A DNA stretch of 64,000 bases from an uncultured Agathobaculum sp. (GTDB taxonomy: Bacteria > Bacillota > Clostridia > Oscillospirales > Butyricicoccaceae). Below the pieces are notes generated by a model. The model saw nothing but the letters and a program-made list of their open reading frames with translations. It made no database searches and was not told where the DNA came from. Every line of letters begins with the position of its first letter. Position 1 is the stretch's first letter. Shown here in pieces: positions 7,273-13,943 of this stretch. The stretch covers positions 1-64,000 of the forward strand of contig NZ_CALWUQ010000001.1 in NCBI RefSeq assembly GCF_944384695.1, written 5' to 3'. The translations under genes and the position numbers were made by a program.

Positions 7273-8869
7273 ACTGCTGCTGAGCAAGAGTTTTCTGCGC
7301 ACCTGCATCACCTATTTTATCCTTTGCTCGTTGCTCGTGTTTGTCATCAACGCTGCGCTCAATGCGCTCATTTCCATCCGGCTGGACAACGCTTTCCCCA
7401 CCCTCGGCAATTTGCTGCAATACCGCGACGCACTGGAGCAGGACGATTTTGCCTCCATCTCCATGCGCCGCTTCAATGGCTGCGCGTTTATGGTGTTCGA
7501 TGAGAACAGCAGCATCCTTTACGCCTCGGACACCGAATTCAAAGAGCATTTTCATGCAGACGACCTCTGGATGATTAACGAATATGACTCCGACCTGTAT
7601 TATTCCGTGCAGGAAATGGCCGACATGCCGCGAGACGGATACTACTATATCGCGCTGCACCGCTTTGACAGCGAAACCGGCGAAGCGGATTTTCTGGATT
7701 ACTGCATCGTCGACGCGAATTACCGCATTATCGAAGGCGACCTGTTCCCCTGGCTCGAGCAATTGTCCGACCGGGAGTTTGAGCTGCTGCAAGGCATTTA
7801 TCAGGGCAAGTGGGACATTTCCAAGGCGGTTTACAACACCACGGCCGGCGAGGAGCGCACGCTGGTCTTTGTCTGCCCGCGTTTTACCGAAACCGCCTAT
7901 CTGAAAGCGCTGGAGAGCGCCAACCGGCTGACGCTGCTCTCTCTCCCCATCCTTCTGGTGGTCATTTTTCTGCTGGCGATTCTGTTCAGCCGCAAAATCC
8001 GCCGGGCCATCCTGCCGCTGCACAAGGCAATTATCGCGTATGGCGCAGGCCGTCGGGTAGAGGTCAACACAGAAACCCTGCCCATCGAATTCCGGCAGGT
8101 GACCGACAGCTTCACCCATCTGCTCGACCGGCTGGAGCAGGTCAGCGCGGAAAAGCAGGCGGCCAATGAGGACAAGCAGCGCATGCTTGCCGACCTGTCC
8201 CACGATTTGAAAACGCCGCTGACCGTCATTCAGGGCTATGCGCAGGCGCTGGTCGACGGCGTGGTGCCGCCCGACAAAGAGCGGCAGTATCTGGAAACCA
8301 TCTGCCGCAAAGCCTCGGACAGCACCGTGCTGATGAATTCCCTGTTTGATTACGTCCGCCTCGACCATCCGGACTATGTTTTACAGGCTGAAACTGCCGA
8401 TTTGTGCGAATTCTGCAAAAGCTATCTGGCGGAAAAGTATCCCGAAATCGAGTCGCGCGGCTTTTCCCTCTCGCTCGGTCTGCCGGATGAGCCGGTCACG
8501 GCCGCTTTTGACCCCCGTCTGCTGCGGCGGCTGCTGGAAAACCTGACCAGCAACGCCCTGCAATACAACCCCGCCGGAACCACGCTGTTCTTCGGGCTGA
8601 CGGATGCCCCTGACGCCATCCGGCTGACGGTGGCCGACAACGGCGTTGGCATTCCGCCCGAGCTGGCGGATACCCTGTTCGAGCCGTTTGTCACCAGCAA
8701 CCGCGCCAGAACCTCAGGCGGCGGCACGGGACTGGGCATGGCGATTGTCAAAAAGGTAGCGGAACTGCACGGCGGCTCTATCCGGCTGGTGCGTCCGCCG
8801 CATGAAGGCTGGCACACCGAATTCGAGCTGACATTGCCCCGACCGGCAGCACCAACCGAACCCACATAA
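7259..8869 (+). CDS. Membrane sensor histidine kinase
   Basis: This 536-residue kinase is the partner of the preceding response regulator. A first membrane helix lies near residues 10-35 and a second near 220-243, enclosing an extracytoplasmic sensor domain of about 185 residues. A HAMP-like linker follows. The phospho-acceptor His is near residue 315 in the H box LSHDLKTPLT. The ATPase domain has an N box (LLENLTSNALQYN), a G1 box (DNGVGIP) and a G2 box (GGGTGLGM). The start is a TTG overlapping the regulator gene, indicating translational coupling. The signal is unknown. A bidirectional terminator follows within 6 bp. Confidence 0.93.
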   Translation: MKTNKLLLSKSFLRTCITYFILCSLLVFVINAALNALISIRLDNAFPTLGNLLQYRDALEQDDFASISMRRFNGCAFMVFDENSSILYASDTEFKEHFHADDLWMINEYDSDLYYSVQEMADMPRDGYYYIALHRFDSETGEADFLDYCIVDANYRIIEGDLFPWLEQLSDREFELLQGIYQGKWDISKAVYNTTAGEERTLVFVCPRFTETAYLKALESANRLTLLSLPILLVVIFLLAILFSRKIRRAILPLHKAIIAYGAGRRVEVNTETLPIEFRQVTDSFTHLLDRLEQVSAEKQAANEDKQRMLADLSHDLKTPLTVIQGYAQALVDGVVPPDKERQYLETICRKASDSTVLMNSLFDYVRLDHPDYVLQAETADLCEFCKSYLAEKYPEIESRGFSLSLGLPDEPVTAAFDPRLLRRLLENLTSNALQYNPAGTTLFFGLTDAPDAIRLTVADNGVGIPPELADTLFEPFVTSNRARTSGGGTGLGMAIVKKVAELHGGSIRLVRPPHEGWHTEFELTLPRPAAPTEPT

Positions 8870-8874
8870 AAGCA

Positions 8875-8905
8875 AAAGGTAGACGGAAAACCGTCTACCT
8901 TTTTT
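8875..8905. terminator. Bidirectional terminator between the kinase and DeoR genes
   Basis: AAGGTAGACGG and CCGTCTACCTT form an uninterrupted 11-bp stem around AAAA, followed by T6. An A-run on the 5' side lets it also serve the convergent deoR-type gene. Confidence 0.9.
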
Positions 8906-8912
8906 CATACCG

Positions 8913-9710
8913 TCAATCCGATGTGCCCGCCGAATCCGGCTGCTCTGCATCGGCATAGATGAGCTTGATATGATACCGTTCGATTTGCTCCAATATGCTC
9001 TCCGGCAAAGTCGGCCCGGTGGTGATAATCGTGTCGATCTTGTCCGCATCGCAGAAATTGAACATCTGGCTGTGATAAAACTTCTGGTTGGCCGCCACGA
9101 CAATGACCCGCCTTGCCGCCGCAATCATCGCGCCTTTGACGGCGGCCTCCGCTTTCAGGCCGGTCGTCAGGCTGAGGTTATCCCACACACCCGAAAGACC
9201 GATAAACGCTTTTTCCGCCTGGATGCTGCGAAAAAAATGCTCCGCATCCGACCCTGCGGTACACAGGCTGTGATTGAGCATCTGCCCGCCGGCCACACTG
9301 ATCAGATGGTCGCTGTCCGAAAGGGTGTACGGGATACTGATCGAGTTGGTCGCAATGTTCACCGGCGGCCGACCCCGAATTTCGGTGGCGATTGCCAAGG
9401 TGGTCGTTCCCGCATCCAGAATAATCGTATCATCCCGGTCAATCATGGAAGCTGCCACCTGTGCAATGCGTTTTTTGTCATCAATCTGCGAAATGGAGCG
9501 CATATTAAATGGCAGATAGGATTGCTGTGTGGAGATAGGCAGCGAGATTTTACCATGCTGCCGCACAATCAGGTTTTGCGCGGCAAGCGCACGGACATCC
9601 TTGCGGATGGTCACCAGCGAAACCCCCAGCTGCTCGGATAACTCCGCCACGGTCAAGGTCCCACGGTCCCGCAGCGCACTCAGGATATACTGACTCCTTG
9701 TATTTCCCAT
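8913..9710 (-). CDS. DeoR/GlpR family transcriptional regulator
   Basis: This is a 265-residue repressor. The N-terminal helix-turn-helix (residues 6-55) has the family sequence VAELSEQLGVSLVTIRKDVRAL. The C-terminal effector domain of the DeoRC type has LDAGTTT and the typical GGQ and FIGLSG segments; such domains usually sense phosphorylated sugars. The start is ATG 9710, preceded by CAGGGGTGGG. It faces the tct-type transporter genes across a 409-bp region packed with TTCGAA sites, and its own 5' leader contains two of them, which suggests autorepression and control of the divergent catabolic operon. The matching isomerase gene downstream fits a sugar or sugar-acid pathway. Confidence 0.92.
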   Translation of the reverse strand: MGNTRSQYILSALRDRGTLTVAELSEQLGVSLVTIRKDVRALAAQNLIVRQHGKISLPISTQQSYLPFNMRSISQIDDKKRIAQVAASMIDRDDTIILDAGTTTLAIATEIRGRPPVNIATNSISIPYTLSDSDHLISVAGGQMLNHSLCTAGSDAEHFFRSIQAEKAFIGLSGVWDNLSLTTGLKAEAAVKGAMIAAARRVIVVAANQKFYHSQMFNFCDADKIDTIITTGPTLPESILEQIERYHIKLIYADAEQPDSAGTSD

Positions 9711-9779
9711 ATTCCCACCCCTGCGATAATTCGAAAGCAAATTCGAAAGTTTAGAAGTTGAAATTGTTTCCTTTTCTGC

Positions 9780-9809
9780 ATTATAGCATATCGCGGAAAG
9801 CATTGTCAA
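9780..9809 (-). promoter_or_regulatory. Promoter of the DeoR-type regulator
   Basis: On the minus strand, perfect TTGACA (9809-9804) and TATAAT (9785-9780) hexamers are separated by 18 bp. The start codon lies 70 bp downstream, beyond two TTCGAA sites. Confidence 0.85.
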
Positions 9810-9997
9810 CCGGCGTGGACAAGAATATTGGTAAAGATAGACATTGTTGGTTTGTTATTCCGTTTCTCTGCTCGAAATTCAATAAAAGAGAGCGCACTTT
9901 CACTCCCATCCTTTCCAGACCAATTTTCGAACAGAGCGCAAAACAGAATGCACAAATTTTCTTTCGAAATTTATACGAAATCAAATTCGAAAATAAA

Positions 9998-10026
9998 TTG
10001 AAACTTTATCACAGCTATGGTATATA
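9998..10026 (+). promoter_or_regulatory. Promoter of the tct operon
   Basis: TTGAAA (9998-10003) and TATATA (10021-10026) are separated by 17 bp. TTCGAA-type sites lie both upstream (9963, 9986) and downstream (10094), a repressor-type layout. Confidence 0.7.
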
Positions 10027-10119
10027 TAGAACATAAAAGAAAAACGATTGCTTCTTTTAGCTTTCGTATTTCACAAAAATCAGTTTCGTATATTTCGAAA
10101 CAATATGGAGGAGAGCGAA

Positions 10120-11007
10120 ATGAAAAGATTTCTTGCTATGTTGCTGGCCCTGACCATGACTGCATCGTTGGCTGCGTGCGGCAGTTCAAGCGGCAGCACA
10201 ACAGACACCGCCGACTCCGGCAGCGATTCCGCCGGTTCGGATTACCCCTCCAAGGGGATTGAAGTCATCGTCCCTTATAAGGTTGGCGGCACAACCGACC
10301 TGGCGGTTCGCGGCGTGCTGGACGCCATCCCCCAAGAAGTGATTGACCAGCAAATCACAGTGACCAACAAGGAAGGCGGCTCCGGCCTCATCGGCACCGA
10401 GGACTTCCTGACACGGGATGCGGACGGTTACACGCTCGGTCTGGTCAACTGCGACCTCGTACTCAATTATGTTTCCGGCGCGACCGACATCAATCCGACC
10501 GAAGCGATGATTCCGCTGGCCGCGGTGGAACAGGACCCCTATCTGCTGCTTTCATCCAAAGACGCACCGTTTACCAGCTTCGCTGAGTTTGTCTCCTATG
10601 CTGAAGCGCATCCGGGCGAACTGGTCGTTGGCGTCACCGGCGTCGGCACCGTGCCTAACCTGCTCGGCTCCATTCTGACGAGCGCCGGCCTGCAGGTTGC
10701 TTCCGTCCCGTATGACTCCGCACCGGACGCCATCGCGGGCGTACTGTCCGGCGAAGTTTCGCTGTGTATCTCCGCTATGGCACCGGCGGTCGGCAACATT
10801 GATTCCGGCGACCTGGTCCCGATTGCAGTGACCTCCGCCGAGCGCTCGACCGCTTCTCCGGATGTCCCGACCATGGCGGAAACCGATGAGCGCTTTGCCG
10901 ACGTGAACCTGCTCAGCTGGATTATGCTTGCCGCTCCGGCAGGCACCCCGGATGATATCGTTTCTTTCCTGCAGGACGCACTGAGCGAAGCGGTCGCTTC
11001 CGATTAG
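10120..11007 (+). CDS. TctC-type tripartite tricarboxylate transporter binding lipoprotein, prematurely terminated
   Basis: This is a solute-binding protein of the TTT family, expected to be exported and lipid-anchored to present an organic acid to the TctAB permease. The signal peptide ends in the lipobox LAAC (Cys about residue 20), followed by a Ser/Thr/Asp linker. The mature domain begins PSKGIEVIVPYKVGG and shows the family core KEGGSGLIG and GVTGVGTVPNLLG. The ATG at 10120 follows GGAGGAGAG. Translation stops at a TAG at 11005-11007 after 295 residues. The frame continues with 36 family-like codons to a TGA at 11116, so the normal length would be 332. The lost part corresponds to the last helix of the fold. 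Confidence 0.88.
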   Translation: MKRFLAMLLALTMTASLAACGSSSGSTTDTADSGSDSAGSDYPSKGIEVIVPYKVGGTTDLAVRGVLDAIPQEVIDQQITVTNKEGGSGLIGTEDFLTRDADGYTLGLVNCDLVLNYVSGATDINPTEAMIPLAAVEQDPYLLLSSKDAPFTSFAEFVSYAEAHPGELVVGVTGVGTVPNLLGSILTSAGLQVASVPYDSAPDAIAGVLSGEVSLCISAMAPAVGNIDSGDLVPIAVTSAERSTASPDVPTMAETDERFADVNLLSWIMLAAPAGTPDDIVSFLQDALSEAVASD

Positions 11008-11118
11008 TATGCGGAAACGCGCGAAGGCTTCTACTTTGAGCCGATTACCATCGGCGTTGACGATCTGGCCGACTTTATTGCAGAGCAGTCGGATTATTAC
11101 ACCACTCTGGTTGGCTGA
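11008..11118 (+). pseudogene. Untranslated 3' tail of tctC beyond the nonsense codon
   Basis: After the TAG the same frame encodes 36 residues. These include REGFYFEPITIG and DDLADFIAEQSDYY, which match the usual C-terminal end of TctC proteins (a late beta strand, then a helix whose phase suits D-x-L-x-x-F-I). A TGA at 11116-11118 ends it. A single base change in the TAG (from GAG, CAG or AAG, for example) would restore the full protein. Confidence 0.75.
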
Positions 11119-11147
11119 CCCAGCCATATAGCATATCTGTAACAGCG

Positions 11148-11184
11148 GGGCGCGAACCAAACACTCCGTGTTGGGTTTGCGCCC
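11148..11184 (+). terminator. Hairpin between tctC and tctB (attenuator-like)
   Basis: GGGCGCGAACC pairs with GGTTTGCGCCC, and the stem continues as AACAC/GTGTT around TCC. The following tract (TATTTGTATCC) is only weakly T-rich. This suits a processing or partial-termination element that keeps binding-protein mRNA above permease mRNA. Confidence 0.5.
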
Positions 11185-11211
11185 TATTTGTATCCTGCGA
11201 GGTGAAAGCGT

Positions 11212-11679
11212 ATGAAAAAATACAACATAGGGATCTCGGTCGTCCTGATACTGCTGTCCGCGCTCATGATCCGCAGCAGCCTGCAAAGCGGTGCGGTGGT
11301 ACAGGGCACCGCCATGGGGCCGGGCGTCTGGCCGATGATCCTCAGCGTGGCAATGATTCTGTTGTCCGTCATTCTGATCATACAAACACTGGTCCGCCCA
11401 CGCCCGGAAGGAGAGGAAAAGCCGATTGATTTCCGCTCCGCCGGCATGAAGCGCATCTATATCCTGATTGGCCTGCTGGCCCTGTTCTGCCTGCTGCTCA
11501 AGCTGTTCGGTTTCTATGTAGCAATCATCTACCTGATTCCATCGGTCATGTTCCTGTTGGGCGAGCGTCGTCCATTGGTGCTAATCGGGCTGACGGCCGG
11601 CATTGTCGTGTTCATCGTTATCGTTTTTGTCATGCTGCTGCAACTGAAAATGCCGGGCGGCATCCTTCTTTCGTTTTAA
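11212..11679 (+). CDS. TctB family small membrane subunit of a tripartite tricarboxylate transporter
   Basis: This 155-residue membrane protein has four predicted helices (near residues 6-24, 38-60, 80-103 and 115-145). The TctB-typical loop GTAMGPGVWPMILSVAMILL lies at residues 33-52, where GPG-W-P is the recognisable family feature. TctB is the small permease subunit that pairs with the large TctA channel and the periplasmic-type TctC. The ATG at 11212 follows GCGAGGTGAAAGCGT, and tctA begins 12 bp after its stop. Since tctA is truncated and tctC carries a stop, the transporter as a whole is probably dead, although tctB itself is intact. Confidence 0.85.
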   Translation: MKKYNIGISVVLILLSALMIRSSLQSGAVVQGTAMGPGVWPMILSVAMILLSVILIIQTLVRPRPEGEEKPIDFRSAGMKRIYILIGLLALFCLLLKLFGFYVAIIYLIPSVMFLLGERRPLVLIGLTAGIVVFIVIVFVMLLQLKMPGGILLSF

Positions 11680-11691
11680 GGAGGCGAAACT

Positions 11692-12459
11692 ATGTTAGAA
11701 AGCTTGATTTCGGTCATCGGCGTCGTCCTACAGCCGACGAACCTGCTCATTATGCTGCTGGGTACCTTTGTCGGCATCTTTGTCGGCGCAATGCCCGGCC
11801 TGTCCTCGATTATGGGCCTTAGCCTGATGCTGCCGCTGACCCTTCGGTTTGACGGCTCGACCGGCATCCTGATGCTGTTGGGCGTATTCTGCGGCGCCAT
11901 TTACGGCGGTTCCATCACGGCAATCCTTGTGAAAACGCCCGGCACCGCGAACTCCGCTGCCACAGTGCTGGACGGCTATCCGCTGACCCAGCGCGGAGAA
12001 GCGGCGCGCGCGCTCGGCATTTCCACCTTTGCATCCACTTTTGGCGGCCTGTTCAGCGCAATTATGCTGCTGTGGACCGCACCGCTGCTTTCCAAGGTAG
12101 CGCTGTCCTTTACCTCCCCCGAGTATTTCTCACTGGCCATCTTTGGTCTGAGCATGGTCACCAGTCTGTCCTCCAAGGACGTCACCAAGGGCCTCATCAG
12201 TGCCGTAATCGGCCTGATGCTCGCCACGGTCGGCATGGATGCGCTGACCGGCGCCAAGCGCTTCACCTTCGGCTCGACCTATTTTCGACGAAGGCACCCC
12301 GTTCACGCTCGGCAAAGGCAACCTGCTGCAAGCGGGCAGCGACGTTTCGATTTTTGCCAGCGGCATCATGGTCGCAGAAGCGCTCGATGCCGCAGAGCTG
12401 CTGCAAGCCGAGGGGATTTCCGCCGAAATCATCAACATCCACACCATCAAGCCGCTTGA
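11692..12459 (+). pseudogene. tctA, truncated by a deletion and fused out of frame
   Basis: Residues 1 to about 197 are a normal TctA N-terminus: NLLIMLLGTFVGIFVGAMPG, then LSSIMGLSLMLPLT, GSITAILVKTPGTANSAATV, and RFTFGSTYF. Full TctA proteins are about 500 residues. From about 12281 the DNA is instead the 3' part of a transketolase gene in another frame. The remaining 58 codons (Arg/His-rich, such as RRRHPVHARQRQ) are therefore meaningless. The ATG follows AAGGAGGCGAAACT. The junction lies at about 12275-12284. The product would lack more than half of the channel and should not be functional. Confidence 0.88.
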
Positions 12460-12712
12460 CGAGGAGCTGGTGCTGGCCAGCACCGCGCGCACGGGCTGCG
12501 CCGTCACCGCGGAAAACGCCAGCATCCTCAACGGCCTTGGCGGCGCGGTGGCCGAATGCCTCGTCGAGCACGCCCCCTGCCCGATGAAGCGCGTCGGCTT
12601 CCGCGACCGGTTCGGTGAAGTGGGCAAAATGGAGTATTTGCGCGAAGCCATCGGGCTGACCGCACAGGATATCGCGGCTGCCGCACGCCGTGCGGTTGCG
12701 CGCAAGAAATAA
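12281..12712 (+). pseudogene. Transketolase C-terminal fragment (deletion remnant)
   Basis: In a frame different from tctA, 143 codons encode the C-terminal part of a split transketolase. The fragment begins IFDEGTPFTLGKGNLLQ and continues with SDVSIFASGIMVAEAL, INIHTIKPLDEEL and VTAENASILNGLGG, all typical of the transketolase C-terminal domain. It ends at TAA 12710-12712. The pyrophosphate-binding N-terminal subunit and the first half of the pyrimidine domain are missing. An internal ATG at 12368 could still express a 114-residue piece, but without a recognisable ribosome binding site. It implies that the original operon also held tkt genes between tctA and the isomerase. Confidence 0.85.
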
Positions 12713-12795
12713 CTGCATCCCGCCGCCGTGCACAACCGCACCGACGGCAGGCAAATGAGCATCAAAAGGAGGAAAGGCGAATTTCGCCGCAAGCC

Positions 12796-13275
12796 ATGAA
12801 AAAGATTATTGTAGCGTCCGACCGCGCAGGCTTTACACTCAAGGAAGCGGTCAAGGAGCATTTGACGGAACTGGAATACGAAGTGACCGATGTCGGCAGC
12901 AAGGACACCGGGGACGGCGGCATGGCCTATTGGCAGGCCGCAAAGAATCTGGCGCCGCGCGTCAGCAGCGGAGAATTTGAGCGCGGCATCCTGGTATGCG
13001 GCACGGGCATGGGCATGAGCATTGTTGCCAACAAATATCCGAACGTCTATGCCGCACTTTGCGAGAATACCTTCTGCGCGCACAACTGCCGCGCTGTGAA
13101 CAATGCCAATGTGCTGGCCATGGGCGGCTGGATTACGCCGCCGTATACCGGCATCGCCATCACCGACACGTTCTTAAACACAGAATTTCTCGATGGCGTC
13201 ACCGAATGGCAGACGGAAAACCTGCCAATCTTTCTGGGCGAAGTGAAAAACATCGAAAAAGAGAATTTCCGCTAA
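12796..13275 (+). CDS. RpiB/LacA/LacB family sugar-phosphate isomerase
   Basis: This 159-residue isomerase belongs to the ribose-5-phosphate isomerase B and galactose-6-phosphate isomerase family. Family residues are visible in ASDRAGF (phosphate and ring binding), the active-site loop CGTGMGMSI with its Cys, and NNANVLAMGG. The C-terminus is longer and diverges from housekeeping RpiB, while a separate rpiA is present at 25472-26149. This gene therefore more likely serves a dedicated pathway. Its place after a transketolase and a TTT-type transporter under a DeoR regulator suggests catabolism of a sugar acid or branched sugar such as erythritol, apionate or a similar compound; this is inference. 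A strong terminator closes the operon. Confidence 0.88.
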   Translation: MKKIIVASDRAGFTLKEAVKEHLTELEYEVTDVGSKDTGDGGMAYWQAAKNLAPRVSSGEFERGILVCGTGMGMSIVANKYPNVYAALCENTFCAHNCRAVNNANVLAMGGWITPPYTGIAITDTFLNTEFLDGVTEWQTENLPIFLGEVKNIEKENFR

Positions 13276-13322
13276 GCCTATCTTTTCTTCCGATACCTCT
13301 CTATATACTATCCCCCAATTGA

Positions 13323-13359
13323 AGGACAGACCCGTTCGCGGGTCTGTCCTACTTTTTTT
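13323..13359 (+). terminator. Terminator after the RpiB-type gene
   Basis: AGGACAGACCCG and CGGGTCTGTCCT form a perfect 12-bp stem with a TTCG tetraloop, followed by ACTTTTTTT. It isolates the tct/tkt/rpiB remnant from the Dlt-like operon. Confidence 0.95.
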
Positions 13360-13472
13360 GCTTTCTTTAGATTTTTTTAGGTTCGCTGAAGGGTCTGTGA
13401 ATACTGCCGTAGTATCTTAACACCATCAAGAGCAAGCGCTCTTCACCAAACATCGAAAAGGAGATATGAAAC

Positions 13473-13901
13473 ATGAAGTCAATGAATCATAAAACCGCAA
13501 AAGGCGTTGCCGCCATTTCTCTGGCCATGATGATGGCGCTGCCCGCGCTGACCGGCTGCTCTTCGCTTATCAAGTCCGAGCAGGACGCCGAGCCCGCACA
13601 GGAGGCGACCACGCAGACCCAGACGACCACCACCGATACCGCCACCACCGACGCAAAGAGCCAGACCAGCGCGGACACCAAGAGCAAATCCAGCTCCACC
13701 ACGCAGAAGAAGGCGGCGGTCAAGCAGTCCGGCGGCACAGCCTCTGCCAAGAAGAGCACGAAGCAGTCCTCCAGCAAGTCCACACAGAAGGCTGCAAAGT
13801 CCTCCACCAAAACTACAACTACGCAGAAGGCTGCGAAGTCCTCCACCAAAACCACAACCACGCAGAAGGCGGCTTCCGCACCGGCCTCCAGCAAAAAATA
13901 A
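13473..13901 (+). CDS. Secreted Thr/Ser/Lys/Ala-rich lipoprotein with tandem repeats, first gene of the Dlt-like operon
   Basis: This 142-residue protein begins with a lipoprotein signal peptide: basic residues, a hydrophobic core (VAAISLAMMMALPA), and lipobox LTGC with the modified Cys at about residue 27. Everything after residue 40 is low-complexity Thr, Ser, Lys, Ala and Gln, without a predictable fold. It contains two exact copies of KAAKSSTKTTTTQ. The ATG at 13473 follows AAAAGGAGATATGAAAC. Only 42 bp without a terminator separate it from the dltA-like gene, so it is probably co-transcribed. Its density of hydroxyl and amino side chains makes it a conceivable wall-spanning linker or a substrate of the operon; that is speculation. 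I recognise no named family. Confidence 0.8.
   Translation: MKSMNHKTAKGVAAISLAMMMALPALTGCSSLIKSEQDAEPAQEATTQTQTTTTDTATTDAKSQTSADTKSKSSSTTQKKAAVKQSGGTASAKKSTKQSSSKSTQKAAKSSTKTTTTQKAAKSSTKTTTTQKAASAPASSKK
13788..13865 (+). repeat. Two tandem 39-bp repeats in the lipoprotein gene
   Basis: Two adjacent 39-bp units encode the 13-residue peptide KAAKSSTKTTTTQ (phase arbitrary). They differ only at a few silent third positions, and a partial third copy (KAA) follows. Copy number may vary between strains. Confidence 0.8.
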
Positions 13902-13943
13902 TCACTCTGCCGAAACCCGGCACGAAGCAAAAATGAGGTAACT

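Larger units (their letters stand above)
9728..10100. promoter_or_regulatory. Divergent control region with repeated TTCGAA sites
   Basis: The 409-bp spacer between the DeoR regulator and tctC holds no gene. TTCGAA cores begin at 9730, 9742, 9926, 9963, 9986 and 10094. Related CGAAA/TTTCG half sites lie near 9872, 9976, 10062 and 10085. The first two form a direct repeat of AATTCGAAAG with a 12-bp period just downstream of the regulator's own promoter. The others bracket the tctC promoter. TTTCG-type repeats are typical of several DeoR-family operators; binding by this protein is inference. Confidence 0.65.

Noticed and set aside
13788-13865. Lipoprotein repeats as a CRISPR array
   Set aside because: Only two contiguous copies without spacers, and they encode an in-frame peptide duplication.
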